Shown one piece after another: positions 7,146 to 16,041 of a stretch of DNA of 30,838 nucleotides. The notes below the pieces were generated by a model. The model did no database searches, was not told where the DNA came from, and saw nothing but the letters and a program-made list of their open reading frames with translations. How positions within the stretch are numbered: the stretch's first letter is position 1; the number at the start of each line of letters is the position of its first letter. This DNA comes from Oligoflexales bacterium. GTDB taxonomy: Bacteria > Bdellovibrionota > Oligoflexia > Oligoflexales > Oligoflexaceae. The stretch is taken from NCBI GenBank assembly GCA_015232735.1, contig JADFZC010000003.1, positions 1 through 30,838 on the forward strand. The letters run 5' to 3'. Position numbers and translations under genes: made by a program.

Positions 7146-8726
7146 ATGGACACTTTACTGATAAAAACCAAATATAGCAATATTTTCGGTCACTTTGTTT
7201 TGCTTCTCCTATCGGTAGGTATATCAGGTTTTCTCCTTGGATGCACAAATAATGAATCTTTTGGATATCTGAACGTAACCTCTAAAAAAGACGGCATTTA
7301 TGAAATTTATCGCATAGATTCCGAATCACCACTTCAGTTCGTATCAGAACAAATTGGCTATTTTAACAAGAAAGTAGAACTGATTCCTGGCGCATATCTT
7401 GTCTTGGCAGACTGTTCCAGTGAGACAGTAATTATTCATCCAAGAACATTAAAAAAATTGACAGCACATCAACTCACCTTCTTGCCTCCTATCTCTCCAA
7501 GCAATGATGACAAGTTTTCTATCCAGTGTAACAGATATTCAAAAACCATGTTTAGACAAAATTTAACAAACCGTTATTCGTTTAATATTTTGGAAGGTAA
7601 GAGAGAATTGCTTGTTGGCATGGTCCCGTGGGAGGTGGATTTTTCGAAAATATCATCAACTGAGGAAGTTAAGGAACTCACCTATAAACTAGCCGCTATT
7701 CAAGTGATTAATTACGAAAATATGCCTCCAAAAACAAGCTACTTTGTTTCTCCTCTGGGCGGCCTAATTTCCGTCACTGAGCCACAGGAGTTTGGAAATT
7801 GGCAGCTGCTTCTGCCTGGCACATACATTGTGGAAGTGAATGGAACCAAATTGAATGTAAAACTTGAAGAGGGCGAAACCAGATCAATTTCTCCTGCCTT
7901 CTTAAAGACATCGACCCCTCCCAATGTAAAGTATGAGCTTTCTTCCCAGATAGTCGGTACCCCACTTTATCTTGAGTTAAACCAATACCACTGGCTGGAT
8001 TTGAATGAGACCTACCCAGCTCTTCCCGGCATTGCAAACCTCAGGCTGAACGGATCTTCTAATTCTATCGCGGTTGAACTGGAAGAGGATGAATTATTCA
8101 ACCTTAACGTGTATAGCGTTCAGGTAAATGATGACTGTTCACCATGGGAATGGTCTTGCTTAGGTGGCCGTCAAATTTTCCTTTATGAAAAAGATAGTGC
8201 CTATCCTTTTTCCGAGAGTGTAACAGATATTCCAATTCTCTTTTTTAACAGGGACGCCTGGATAGGGATACAAGGTTCAAAAGACATCAGATACAAAATT
8301 GACACGACAAACGCAAGCCAGACATACAAAATAGGAAAAGCAAAATTTATTCCAACCCCAATACTTCGTCCTGGGCATGTAACAGATTTGGCAAGAGTTG
8401 AGGCGATTACTTCCTTTACTACCGGACATACCCTTGATATTCGGCTTGACGAAGAAACAGTCCTTCCACTAATCTCCGGAGACTATGCTTTTGCTCAATA
8501 TGTATCGTCTCTGTCTAATGAACAGGAACGACAAAGGACAAGGCAAAAAATAAACATTAAACCCGGGAAAACAACCATCCTTCCATTTTCGGTCTTCGTT
8601 ACGGAAAAGAAATATAACTTCCTTAAGGCGGCGCATCAGAAAATGCAAATGTTCACCAAGAAAAAAGAAGAAATGAAATACATTCGATACTACCACCCTC
8701 CTATTGCGATAAAAGCAAATAAATAG
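7146..8726 (+). CDS. Predicted outer-membrane lipoprotein with repeated beta modules
   Basis: 526 residues from the ATG at 7146 (MDTLLIKTKYSN). A longer frame opens at a TTG at 7062, but its extra residues lie ahead of a perfectly placed lipoprotein signal, so the ATG is chosen although its Shine-Dalgarno sequence is weak. The hydrophobic core FVLLLLSVGISGF precedes lipobox L30-L31-G32-C33. The +2 residue is Thr, compatible with outer-membrane sorting. The body looks all-beta, with repeated PGxYxV modules (LIPGAYLVLADC, LLPGTYIVEVNG) resembling surface or PEGA-like sandwich repeats; a third region near LYLELNQYHWLDLNETYPAL is less clear. It is third in the envelope trio, about 100 bases after the barrel gene. 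Function is unknown. Confidence 0.7.
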   Translation: MDTLLIKTKYSNIFGHFVLLLLSVGISGFLLGCTNNESFGYLNVTSKKDGIYEIYRIDSESPLQFVSEQIGYFNKKVELIPGAYLVLADCSSETVIIHPRTLKKLTAHQLTFLPPISPSNDDKFSIQCNRYSKTMFRQNLTNRYSFNILEGKRELLVGMVPWEVDFSKISSTEEVKELTYKLAAIQVINYENMPPKTSYFVSPLGGLISVTEPQEFGNWQLLLPGTYIVEVNGTKLNVKLEEGETRSISPAFLKTSTPPNVKYELSSQIVGTPLYLELNQYHWLDLNETYPALPGIANLRLNGSSNSIAVELEEDELFNLNVYSVQVNDDCSPWEWSCLGGRQIFLYEKDSAYPFSESVTDIPILFFNRDAWIGIQGSKDIRYKIDTTNASQTYKIGKAKFIPTPILRPGHVTDLARVEAITSFTTGHTLDIRLDEETVLPLISGDYAFAQYVSSLSNEQERQRTRQKINIKPGKTTILPFSVFVTEKKYNFLKAAHQKMQMFTKKKEEMKYIRYYHPPIAIKANK

Positions 8727-8933
8727 TTGCCAGGCACTATTGCAGAAGTTGCATTTTATTTGTCAATATGGTTTCCATATTTTTTCATTCATATTTTTGA
8801 AAAAGAAAGATGCCATTAAGACCTCAGCCAAACCAATTCAATCTTGTGGGTAACTCTGTTCATAGCCTAATCAAAGCAAAAAAATTATTTCCAAAGATCG
8901 AATCGTTTCAGCCAATTAGATTTGTAAGAAAAC

Positions 8934-8942
8934 TTATCCACA
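8934..8942 (+). promoter_or_regulatory. DnaA box (consensus), left of pair
   Basis: TTATCCACA is the exact consensus DnaA box. With the inverted copy at 8956-8964 it forms a longer inverted repeat (CTTATCCACA facing TGTGGATAAG) that flanks NrdR box 1. DnaA is known to regulate class I nrd genes in E. coli; a role at this class II gene is inference. Confidence 0.6.
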
Positions 8943-8955
8943 CAATCTATAGCGT
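8940..8955. promoter_or_regulatory. NrdR box 1
   Basis: ACACAATCTATAGCGT matches the NrdR consensus ACACWATATATWGTGT at 14 of 16 positions. NrdR is the ATP/dATP-sensing repressor of ribonucleotide reductase genes and binds paired boxes. The second box starts 32 bases downstream, about three helical turns, as expected. Confidence 0.8.
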
Positions 8956-8964
8956 TGTGGATAA
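8956..8964 (-). promoter_or_regulatory. DnaA box (consensus), right of pair
   Basis: TGTGGATAA is the perfect reverse complement of the DnaA box at 8934-8942, so the two boxes point towards each other across NrdR box 1. Confidence 0.6.
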
Positions 8965-8971
8965 GGTTGGT

Positions 8972-8987
8972 ACGCTATATTTTGTGT
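8972..8987. promoter_or_regulatory. NrdR box 2
   Basis: ACGCTATATTTTGTGT matches the NrdR consensus at 14 of 16 positions. It lies 16 bases after the end of box 1 and 9 bases before the -35 element of the nrdJ promoter. Paired boxes at this spacing are the normal NrdR arrangement. Confidence 0.8.
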
Positions 8988-8996
8988 TGTCTTGCA

Positions 8997-9026
8997 TTGA
9001 CAAGATCGAGGTGGCAATACTATTAT
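8997..9026 (+). promoter_or_regulatory. Sigma-70 promoter of nrdJ
   Basis: A perfect -35 TTGACA (8997-9002) is followed by an 18-base spacer and TATTAT (9021-9026, 5 of 6). TACTAT at 9018 with a 15-base spacer is a poorer alternative. The leader would be about 110 bases. Confidence 0.6.
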
Positions 9027-9144
9027 TTTACTCAAAGGTGATTTCTTTTCGGTAATAGAAAACCTTATTGAAATTTTGATGTTAATTTTTCCATTTTTTT
9101 CCGTTGAGTACTCCACAAATATACGATGAGAAAGGTCACTGTTA

Positions 9145-12100
9145 ATGAAAATAGAACGTCGATTTACAAAAAAAGATAGTCTTCCATACGAAAATATCAT
9201 TTTCGAGGAACGAAGCTCTACTCTTGTTAATTCGGATGGAAGTAACGCGAGTCGTACCATAAAAGTGACAGTGCCAAGCACCTGGAGCCAAGTTGCAACG
9301 GATATTCTCGCCCAGAAATATTTACGAAGAAAAGGATTGCCGGAGATAGAATCCGAAACCGATTGCCGCCAAGTGTTTCACAGACTTTCGGGATGTTGGA
9401 CAGAGTGGGGGAAAAGATTTGGATATTTCGATACCGAAGATGATTCAAAGGCCTTCTACGATGAAACATGCTACATGTTGGCCAATCAAATGGCTGCTCC
9501 AAACAGCCCTCAATGGTTCAATACAGGACTATATTATGCCTATGGAATTTCTGGTCCAAGCCAGGGACATTATTTTGTCGATCCAGAAACCAAAGAAGTC
9601 ACCAGATCAAAAAATGCTTATGAGAGACCTCAACCCCATGCGTGTTTCATACAATCTGTAAATGATGATCTTGTAAATGATGGCGGGATAATGGATCTCT
9701 GGACCAGAGAAGCCAGACTATTTAAATACGGCAGTGGTACAGGATCCAATTTCAGTAACATTCGAGGAGAGGGTGAACCTCTTTCAGGAGGTGGTTTTTC
9801 CTCCGGATTAATGTCCTTTCTAAAAATAGGAGACAGCGCAGCCGGCGCTATAAAAAGTGGAGGCACAACTCGAAGAGCCGCAAAAATGGTCTGCCTTGAT
9901 CTATCCCACCCTGATATTGAGTCTTTCATAAACTGGAAAGTAAATGAAGAACAGAAGGTAGCTGCACTTGTTACCGGATCCCAAACAATTTCAAAACACA
10001 TGAACAGTATTCTATCCATAATTAAAAACAATTTTTCAATTTTGAACAAATCTGAATTTTCAGATCTTGAAAAAATTTCCGATCTAAAAGAGGCAATTTT
10101 TAAGGCAAAAGAGGCTAATGTTCCTTTATCCTACATTAAGAAATCAATCGATCTGGGAAAACAGGGAATATCCTCTGTTGATATTGAAGTATTCAACACA
10201 GATTGGAATTCCAAAGCTTACAGTTCTGTTAATGGACAGAACTCAAACAATTCAATTCGAATTCCAAACGAATTTATGAAAGGAATTGAAACGGATTCGC
10301 CCTGGCCTCTTTACTACAGAACAAATAGAAAGCTTTCAAAGTCTATCAGTTCATCAAAACTATGGGATGACATAGCATTTGCAGCTTGGTCCTGCGCCGA
10401 TCCTGGCGTCCAATTTGATACCACCATTAATGAATGGCATACCTGCCCAAAAGACGGAAGAATTAACGCTTCGAATCCATGTTCTGAATACATGTTTTTA
10501 GATGACACAGCATGTAATCTGGCATCGCTTAACTTGATAAAGTTTTATGACGATGAAGCGGGAAAATTTTTATTTGAAGACTTCAAATATGCCTGTCACA
10601 TATGGACGATCATCCTGGACATCTCAGTACAAATGGCTCAGTTCCCGGGGAAAACAATCGCCCAAAAAAGTTGGGATTTTAGAACATTAGGCTTAGGATA
10701 CGCCAATATTGGCGCACTTCTCATGAGAATAGCTCTGCCATATGGTTCCTCGAAAGCACTTGCCTTTACGGGTGGGGTTACAGCGCTTATGTCCGGTCAG
10801 GCATATCTTACAAGTGCAATGCTGGCAAAAAAACTTGGGCCTTTTCCTGCTTTTGAAAGAAACAGGCAAGACATGCTTAGAGTGATAAAAAATCATAGGG
10901 AAGCCGCCAATGGAGGCCCGAATTACGAAGAACTTACAATTCCTCCTCAACCCATAAATCATGCATATCTTGAGCCTGATCTTTCAAATGCCGTCAAAGA
11001 AGTCTGGAATTTGGCGCTCTCAGCAGGGGAAAGCTATGGATTTAGAAATGCCCAAACCACAGCTTTGGCTCCAACTGGAACAATCGGACTTCTTATGGAC
11101 TGTGACACAACTGGAATAGAGCCTGATTTTTCCCTTGTTAAATTTAAAAAGCTTGCGGGGGGCGGATATTTTAAAATTATCAACCAATCTATTCCATATG
11201 CATTGAAAAAATTGGGATATTCACAAGATGACATCAACCAGATTACCACATATTGCATCGGGACAGGCAATCTCGTAAACAGTCCGTTCATTAACAGTGA
11301 ATCCTTAAAAAATAAGGGGTTTACTGATGAGATCCTGACAAAAGTCAATAACGAGCTGCCTCAGTCATTTGACATCACTTTTGCATTTAATAAATGGAGT
11401 ATTGGCGAAGATTTTTGCATTCAAAAACTTAAGATAGACAAAAGCGAACTTGATAAACCCAATTCAAATATTCTCAAATTGCTTGGCTTTAACGATCAAC
11501 AAATCACAAAAGCAAATGAATTCATTTGCGGTACTATGACATTAGAAGGTTCACCAAAATTGAAGATAGAACATCTGCCAGTTTTCGATTGTGCAAATAA
11601 ATGCGGATCCAAAGGGAAAAGATATCTTCCTTACACTGCACATATTAACATGATGGCGGCCGCTCAACCTTTTATATCAGGAGCTATCAGCAAAACAATA
11701 AACCTTCCTTACGAGGCAAAAATCGAAGATATTAAAGAAGTCTATAAAAACTCCTGGAGAAAAATGCTAAAAGCAATTGCGATCTACAGAGATGGCTCCA
11801 AACTAAGTCAGCCTTTGAATACAGTCGCAAAGGAATGGTCTGAAATCTTTGAAAAGGATAATTTTCAGACTCAAAAAATTAAAGAAGTTGCGGAAAAACT
11901 AACCACCAAAATGGTGACAGGTCGAACTCCGCTTCCAGGACGCCGTTCAGGATATACTCAAAAAGTTAAGATGGGTGGTCATAACATCTATCTTCGAACA
12001 GGAGAATATGAAAATGGAACACTGGGCGAAATTTTCCTTGACATCAATAAAGAGGGAACTCTGTTAAAAAGTATGATGAACTGCTTTGCTGTAGCAGTAA

Positions 12101-12582
12101 GCCTTGGTCTTCAATATGGAGTGCCATTGGAAGAATTTGTCGATGTTTTCACATTTTCAAGATTCGAGCCAAACGGGCTTGTCATAGGACACAACAATAT
12201 TAAAAGAGCCACTTCAATAGTTGATCTAATATTCCGCGATCTGGCCATAAGTTACTTAAACAGAGTTGATTTGGCTCACATCCCTCCGGAAAAAAATGAA
12301 AAATTTTCGGTTCCCAAAGAACATTTAAATATTTTAAAAACCCCAGCAGTTCAATCCACTCAGTATGTTTCCAATTCCGGGATAGCGACTTCTCAACATA
12401 TAGAAAAAAAGATAATCGCATTATCGGAAGATGACTTCGACAATTACGCACAGAAATATTCTGTTGCAAGACGGAAAGGATATGAGGGAGATCCATGCCC
12501 AGAATGCGCCTCCATGACCTTAGTAAGGAACGGTGCGTGTTTAAAATGTGATACTTGCGGCGCTACAACCGGTTGCAGTTAG
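9145..12582 (+). CDS. nrdJ: Adenosylcobalamin-dependent (class II) ribonucleoside-diphosphate reductase
   Basis: 1145 residues. It reduces ribonucleotides to deoxyribonucleotides using a cobalamin-generated thiyl radical and works without oxygen. Key residues are visible: N444, thiyl C446 and E448 in NPCSE, and the redox pair C167 (HACF) and C457 ([11 protein letters not shown]). The PTGTIG loop of the active site is in [21 protein letters not shown]. The long-form C-terminal module carries [17 protein letters not shown] and ends with a CPEC...CLKCDTCG...GC cysteine cluster, a zinc ribbon or redox tail typical of this NrdJ class. Length is normal and no intein is present. It stands alone behind paired NrdR boxes. 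nrdR itself is not in the window. Confidence 0.96.
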   Translation: MKIERRFTKKDSLPYENIIFEERSSTLVNSDGSNASRTIKVTVPSTWSQVATDILAQKYLRRKGLPEIESETDCRQVFHRLSGCWTEWGKRFGYFDTEDDSKAFYDETCYMLANQMAAPNSPQWFNTGLYYAYGISGPSQGHYFVDPETKEVTRSKNAYERPQPHACFIQSVNDDLVNDGGIMDLWTREARLFKYGSGTGSNFSNIRGEGEPLSGGGFSSGLMSFLKIGDSAAGAIKSGGTTRRAAKMVCLDLSHPDIESFINWKVNEEQKVAALVTGSQTISKHMNSILSIIKNNFSILNKSEFSDLEKISDLKEAIFKAKEANVPLSYIKKSIDLGKQGISSVDIEVFNTDWNSKAYSSVNGQNSNNSIRIPNEFMKGIETDSPWPLYYRTNRKLSKSISSSKLWDDIAFAAWSCADPGVQFDTTINEWHTCPKDGRINASNPCSEYMFLDDTACNLASLNLIKFYDDEAGKFLFEDFKYACHIWTIILDISVQMAQFPGKTIAQKSWDFRTLGLGYANIGALLMRIALPYGSSKALAFTGGVTALMSGQAYLTSAMLAKKLGPFPAFERNRQDMLRVIKNHREAANGGPNYEELTIPPQPINHAYLEPDLSNAVKEVWNLALSAGESYGFRNAQTTALAPTGTIGLLMDCDTTGIEPDFSLVKFKKLAGGGYFKIINQSIPYALKKLGYSQDDINQITTYCIGTGNLVNSPFINSESLKNKGFTDEILTKVNNELPQSFDITFAFNKWSIGEDFCIQKLKIDKSELDKPNSNILKLLGFNDQQITKANEFICGTMTLEGSPKLKIEHLPVFDCANKCGSKGKRYLPYTAHINMMAAAQPFISGAISKTINLPYEAKIEDIKEVYKNSWRKMLKAIAIYRDGSKLSQPLNTVAKEWSEIFEKDNFQTQKIKEVAEKLTTKMVTGRTPLPGRRSGYTQKVKMGGHNIYLRTGEYENGTLGEIFLDINKEGTLLKSMMNCFAVAVSLGLQYGVPLEEFVDVFTFSRFEPNGLVIGHNNIKRATSIVDLIFRDLAISYLNRVDLAHIPPEKNEKFSVPKEHLNILKTPAVQSTQYVSNSGIATSQHIEKKIIALSEDDFDNYAQKYSVARRKGYEGDPCPECASMTLVRNGACLKCDTCGATTGCS

Positions 12583-12591
12583 ATGTTTAAG

Positions 12592-12620
12592 TCAGACCTT
12601 TTCGGTCAGAGTCCAGCTAC
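12592..12620. repeat. Repeat B1: solo arm of repeat family B between nrdJ and recN
   Basis: Read on the minus strand, this 29-base stretch matches the left arm of repeat B2 at 22381-22409 at 22 of 29 positions, including the run CCGAAAAGGTCTGA (14 bases). It fills most of the 37-base gap between the convergent nrdJ and recN genes and touches the recN stop codon. A weak hairpin (GACC, TTTTC, GGTC) may help to end both transcripts. Confidence 0.5.
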
Positions 12621-14401
12621 TATCCAGGTTCATGGATTGACCTCGCCTCCTTCACTAAAGCTTTCGCATTTGCAATGCTGACTTTTGTTATTTCATTTCC
12701 AGAAAGTAGACGTGCAATCTCTCGAGCACTATCTTCCGCCGACAATCGAAAAATCTTTGCCTCAGTTCTGGAGTTACACTGCTTCTTTGAAACCATAAAA
12801 TGGCGATCCGCATAAACTGCCACCTGTGCCAGATGGGAAATACATATAATCTGAAAATTTTTCGACAATTCACCAATCTTTCGTCCTACAATGTCAGCTA
12901 TCTTGCCAGAAATTCCGGTATCAATCTCATCAAAGACCAGAACACAAGTATCTCCACCTGCAGCAAGAACCTTCTTTAATGCAAGCATAATTCTTGAAAT
13001 CTCACCACCAGACGCGATTTTTTGCAGAGGATATAAAGGCTCACCAGGATTAGATGAAAGAAGGAATTGAGCCTTTTCAAAACCCTGACTCGTAATTTCA
13101 CTTAAAAAAAGAGCAACTTTCCCCCAGGTAGAATTAATTTCCTCCGATAATCCTTTTAGATCTAAGACCTTGGGCTGTCTCACAATTTTTTGAAATTCAA
13201 CCTCGAGCCTGGCCCCTTTCATACCCAATTCGTCAAGTTCCCTTTCGACCTTTTTTTTGACCTCTCTGGCTGCTTTTTTTCGTTCTTCAGTTAATTTTAA
13301 GGCATATGTCTTCAACTTTTCACAATAGTTATCTAATTCTATCAACTTATTTTTTATCTCTTCAGAAGCCTGATTTAGAAAATTGAGTTCACTACAAATC
13401 CTCTGCTTTTCATCCATAAGCCCACTTACATCGTTAACAAGAAGCTTTCTAAAAAAATCCTGATATTTTGACAGCCTGTCCTGTGCAGACTCAAGATCAG
13501 ATTCATTTACACTAATTTTTTCCAGCGACCTGTCAATCATGTAACTTATTTCATCAAGTTGTGAAGCAATTTTCTGAATCTCCTCCGACGCACCCATTAA
13601 ATCATCCGGAACAGGACCTATTCCAAATAGTTTGGAAACACTCCAGAGAACCTTTGCCAGAGGCTGCCCTGAGGAACTACCATCAATCATTTCCTGAACG
13701 GTCTTCAAATTCTCTTTCACTAAAATACTTTTTTTTGCAGATTCGATTATCTCTTTCTTCAACAAATAATCATCTTCCGAAGGATCAAAAGATTGTATTT
13801 CATCATACCTATGCTGTAAATAATCATAGCTTCTTATCTTATTTTGAAAATCAGATGTTACTGCCTCTATCTCCTTGAACAAGGAGATACTTTTCTGAAA
13901 AAAAATTTCTACATTTGCTTTTGCTTCAACGGAAAATAAAAATTGGTCCAAATAAAATAAATGCTCGTTTGAGTCCAGCAGCCTTTGATTTTCATGCTGG
14001 CCAAAAATATCTATCAGAACATATGCTATCTGTTTTAATGATCCTAAGGTTACTGGTATATCATTTACCCATGCTCCTGAGCGCCCCTTTTCATGTATCT
14101 GTCGTCTAATTAGAATAGAAGGTTCCTTGTTCTCCTCATCAAAAGGAATTCCCAGCTCTTCAAGAATGTTAAAAACCTTATGTTTATAATCCACCTTAAA
14201 CATACCTGATATTATCGCCTGCGAAAATCCACCTCGAATAACCTCCGCATTGGCTTTTGCCCCCAGCAACAGCGACAATGCCTTTATTAAAATAGATTTT
14301 CCGGCACCCGTTTCCCCTGTAATAACATTGAAGGATGAAGAAAAATCTATCGTTAGAGATTCAATGATCGCAAGGCCATGAATATTAAGATTTGTAAGCA
14401 T
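12620..14401 (-). CDS. recN: DNA repair protein RecN
   Basis: 593 residues. SMC-like ATPase that acts in double-strand-break recombination. The Walker A motif GETGAGKS is at residues 29-36. Long coiled coils occupy the centre (about 150-400). The C-terminal lobe holds the signature ASGGEISRIMLALKKVL and Walker B VLVFDEIDTGISG, then the H-switch region ICISHLAQVAVYAD. Full length for the family. It starts at an ATG and ends in two consecutive TAG codons at the edge of repeat B1, convergent with nrdJ. RecN is often SOS-controlled, but I found no CTGT-N8-ACAG LexA box upstream. Confidence 0.95.
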   Translation of the reverse strand: MLTNLNIHGLAIIESLTIDFSSSFNVITGETGAGKSILIKALSLLLGAKANAEVIRGGFSQAIISGMFKVDYKHKVFNILEELGIPFDEENKEPSILIRRQIHEKGRSGAWVNDIPVTLGSLKQIAYVLIDIFGQHENQRLLDSNEHLFYLDQFLFSVEAKANVEIFFQKSISLFKEIEAVTSDFQNKIRSYDYLQHRYDEIQSFDPSEDDYLLKKEIIESAKKSILVKENLKTVQEMIDGSSSGQPLAKVLWSVSKLFGIGPVPDDLMGASEEIQKIASQLDEISYMIDRSLEKISVNESDLESAQDRLSKYQDFFRKLLVNDVSGLMDEKQRICSELNFLNQASEEIKNKLIELDNYCEKLKTYALKLTEERKKAAREVKKKVERELDELGMKGARLEVEFQKIVRQPKVLDLKGLSEEINSTWGKVALFLSEITSQGFEKAQFLLSSNPGEPLYPLQKIASGGEISRIMLALKKVLAAGGDTCVLVFDEIDTGISGKIADIVGRKIGELSKNFQIICISHLAQVAVYADRHFMVSKKQCNSRTEAKIFRLSAEDSAREIARLLSGNEITKVSIANAKALVKEARSIHEPG

Positions 14402-14722
14402 TTAAAACACCGGTTTTTATTGACATATCATCTTTTCTTTAACCTGACATAATATATCATCTATTTCTTTTATTAAGTCCAAATAATAAAACATAATCTT
14501 AGCTATATTTTAACAAAAATCTCACATACAGCTTCTAAAAGGAAAGAATTGACATTTTATGTTATGAAATTACCCAAAATGATGGAAGAAATGAAAAATT
14601 CATAATTTAACGATCCACCCTGGCGGGCCATTTGTAAGCTAGACCTTTAAACTTCGACTGACGGAATTTCAACCAGTTTCACTTTCACCAAATTTCCCGA
14701 AGATACCTTCTCGAGATTGGAG
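14402..14722. other. Intergenic region between recN and tRNA-Glu
   Basis: About 320 bases with no supported gene. It must hold the recN promoter (minus strand; AT-rich sequence near 14440-14480 is suggestive but no clean -35/-10 pair was found) and the 3' flank of the tRNA transcript. No clear terminator or LexA box was seen. Confidence 0.4.
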
Positions 14723-14797
14723 CGTCCCCAAGGGGATTCGAACCCCTGTCGTCGCCGTGAAAGGGCGATGTCCTGGGCCGGGCTAGACGATGGGGAC
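14723..14797 (-). tRNA. tRNA-Glu (anticodon TTC)
   Basis: The minus strand folds as a 75-base cloverleaf: acceptor GTCCCCA pairs with TGGGGAC, the D-loop region contains CGTCTAGCCCGGCC, the anticodon loop reads CCTTTCACG with TTC, and the T-arm is ACAGGGGTTCGAATCCCCT. The discriminator is G and CCA is not encoded. It follows tRNA-Lys on the same strand after 18 bases, so the two are co-transcribed. Confidence 0.95.
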
Positions 14798-14815
14798 AGA
14801 CGAACTAATCTAAAA

Positions 14816-14888
14816 TGAGCCCTGCTGGAATCGAACCAGCGACCCGTACATTAAAAGTGTACTGCTCTACCAACTGAGCTAAGAGCCC
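14816..14888 (-). tRNA. tRNA-Lys (anticodon TTT)
   Basis: 73-base cloverleaf on the minus strand, starting GGGCTCTTAGCTCAGTTGG. The anticodon loop is CACTTTTAATG with TTT, and the T-arm reads GCTGGTTCGATTCCAGC. The acceptor stem contains two G-T pairs. The discriminator is A and CCA is not encoded. It is the first gene of the tRNA-Lys/tRNA-Glu unit. Confidence 0.96.
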
Positions 14889-14923
14889 ATTATCTTAACA
14901 CGAATTCCGCGTTGAGATCCCAG

Positions 14924-14953
14924 TTTCTACATTCAAATCAGTATGTTTGTCAA
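14924..14953 (-). promoter_or_regulatory. Candidate promoter of the tRNA-Lys/tRNA-Glu unit
   Basis: On the minus strand a perfect TTGACA (14953-14948) is followed by an 18-base spacer and TAGAAA (14929-14924, 4 of 6). It lies about 35 bases upstream of the mature tRNA-Lys 5' end. The weak -10 limits confidence. Confidence 0.4.
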
Positions 14954-15011
14954 TAGATATTTCTAGTTTATTTACTATATTTGATTTTTCATCTATTATC
15001 CCATAATATGC

Positions 15012-15033
15012 ACCCTCTCGTTGAGGGTTTTTT
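15012..15033 (+). terminator. Rho-independent terminator, possibly an attenuator
   Basis: ACCCTC (15012-15017), loop TCGTT and GAGGGT (15023-15028) form a perfect 6-bp stem; six consecutive T fall at 15028-15033. It works in the plus direction only. No plus-strand gene lies upstream within the neighbouring divergent tRNA region, and the next gene starts 35 bases downstream, so it sits in that gene's likely leader. Confidence 0.55.
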
Positions 15034-15068
15034 AAATTAATTTAGTCAACCAAGAGTATCTAATTATC

Positions 15069-15395
15069 ATGACTGTAATAAAAAGAAATAAGATGGATAG
15101 TAAACTAGACCTTATCACTGCTCTGGAAAAATTAAATATTCTCCTGCTTGGTCAGGGCGAAGATGATGCGGTAAATTTTCTTTCAGAAGCCTTGCAAGAG
15201 TTAAAAGATGCTAAACAAGATTCCCCACAAATACAAAAAACCGTTCAAAAGATAATCGAGGCTTTCGAAGGAGATGAATATGAACTGATGCCTTATACCC
15301 TTCAAAGGGAAAGCGAACAATGGTCTGAAGCTGAAGAACTGTCTCTTGCAAGTTCAAGGGTATTGAGCTTGGCAAGACGTCTTTCAAACAAATAA
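15069..15395 (+). CDS. Small acidic helical protein, unknown
   Basis: 108 residues, rich in Glu, Asp, Leu and Ala, predicted mostly helical, with no signal peptide or cysteine. I do not recognise a family. An alternative start is the ATG eight codons in (15093); neither has a strong Shine-Dalgarno sequence. It precedes moaC by about 100 bases on the same strand and may share its transcript. The terminator-like hairpin at 15012-15033 lies just upstream. Confidence 0.6.
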   Translation: MTVIKRNKMDSKLDLITALEKLNILLLGQGEDDAVNFLSEALQELKDAKQDSPQIQKTVQKIIEAFEGDEYELMPYTLQRESEQWSEAEELSLASSRVLSLARRLSNK

Positions 15396-15498
15396 GGAAA
15401 GAACATATCTTCTTTAGGTTCAAATTTAATAAATGTGCTGCTTACAAAAAAAATAATGTTTGTACTTGAGTAAGTCAATACTGATTAGGAACAGAAAC

Positions 15499-15978
15499 GT
15501 GGGTGATTTTTCACACCTGTCAAAAAACTTTCAGGCAAAAATGGTTGATCTTTCAGAAAAGGTCCCGTCCTTAAGAAAAGCGTCTGTTTGGGGGACAGTC
15601 TCGATATCATCCAACTGTATTGAAAAGCTTAATGATAAATCAATAAATGAAATAATATGCACTGCCAGACTCGCGGGAATTCAAGCTGCAAAACAGACCC
15701 ATAATATTGTACCACTTTGTCATCAAATATTTTTAGACGACATTGATATAGAAATTTTTTTAAACAAAGAGAACTTATTATTTGAAATAATGACAACTGT
15801 CAAAACCCATTCAAGCACTGGCTCTGAAATGGAATGTATGATCGGTTCAACAGTTGTTGCGGTCACCATTTATGACATGATAAAAGCTGTCAATCCTGAA
15901 GCTATTCTTGGACCATTTAAATTAGTTAACAAACAAGGAGGAAAATCTGGATATTGGACACGTCCAGAGGGAATCTGA
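15499..15978 (+). CDS. moaC: MoaC-family cyclic pyranopterin monophosphate synthase (divergent)
   Basis: 159 residues. MoaC makes cyclic pyranopterin monophosphate in molybdenum cofactor synthesis. Visible family motifs: KMVDLSEK at 14-21, R26, ARLAGIQAAKQT at 56-67, PLCH with H75, TGSEMEC with E110 and E112, TIYDMIKAV with D126 and K129, and GGKSG. Relative to E. coli (H77, E112, E114, D128, K131) numbering is shifted by two. The residue aligning without gaps to catalytic K51 is I49; a Lys is at 47. The frame extends upstream to a TTG at 15460, but AGGA lies 8 bases before the GTG at 15499, and this start gives the usual MoaC N-terminus. No other moa gene is nearby. Confidence 0.85.
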   Translation: MGDFSHLSKNFQAKMVDLSEKVPSLRKASVWGTVSISSNCIEKLNDKSINEIICTARLAGIQAAKQTHNIVPLCHQIFLDDIDIEIFLNKENLLFEIMTTVKTHSSTGSEMECMIGSTVVAVTIYDMIKAVNPEAILGPFKLVNKQGGKSGYWTRPEGI

Positions 15979-16041
15979 TATTTAATATATGAAAAAGCGG
16001 TTTATTGATATTTAACTCAACAATAATAGGATCTTATCATA

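Larger units (their letters stand above)
8727..9144 (+). promoter_or_regulatory. nrdJ upstream control region
   Basis: About 420 bases without a supported gene between the lipoprotein gene and nrdJ. It contains two NrdR boxes (8940-8955, 8972-8987), two convergent DnaA-type boxes (8934-8942, 8956-8964) and a sigma-70 promoter (8997-9026). An 81-codon frame crosses the region but is not credited. No cobalamin riboswitch was recognised, although the enzyme uses adenosylcobalamin. No convincing terminator was seen after the lipoprotein gene. Confidence 0.7.

Noticed and set aside
8810..9055. 81-codon plus-strand open frame before nrdJ
   Set aside because: It covers the NrdR boxes, DnaA boxes and promoter, has no ribosome-binding site of note and no protein-like pattern; the regulatory reading explains the sequence.
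8727..9144. Cobalamin riboswitch for nrdJ
   Set aside because: No B12-box or conserved core was recognised, and the leader between the promoter and the ATG is too short (about 110 bases) and AT-rich.
14402..14500. LexA box for recN
   Set aside because: No CTGT-N8-ACAG or related palindrome was found upstream of the start codon.
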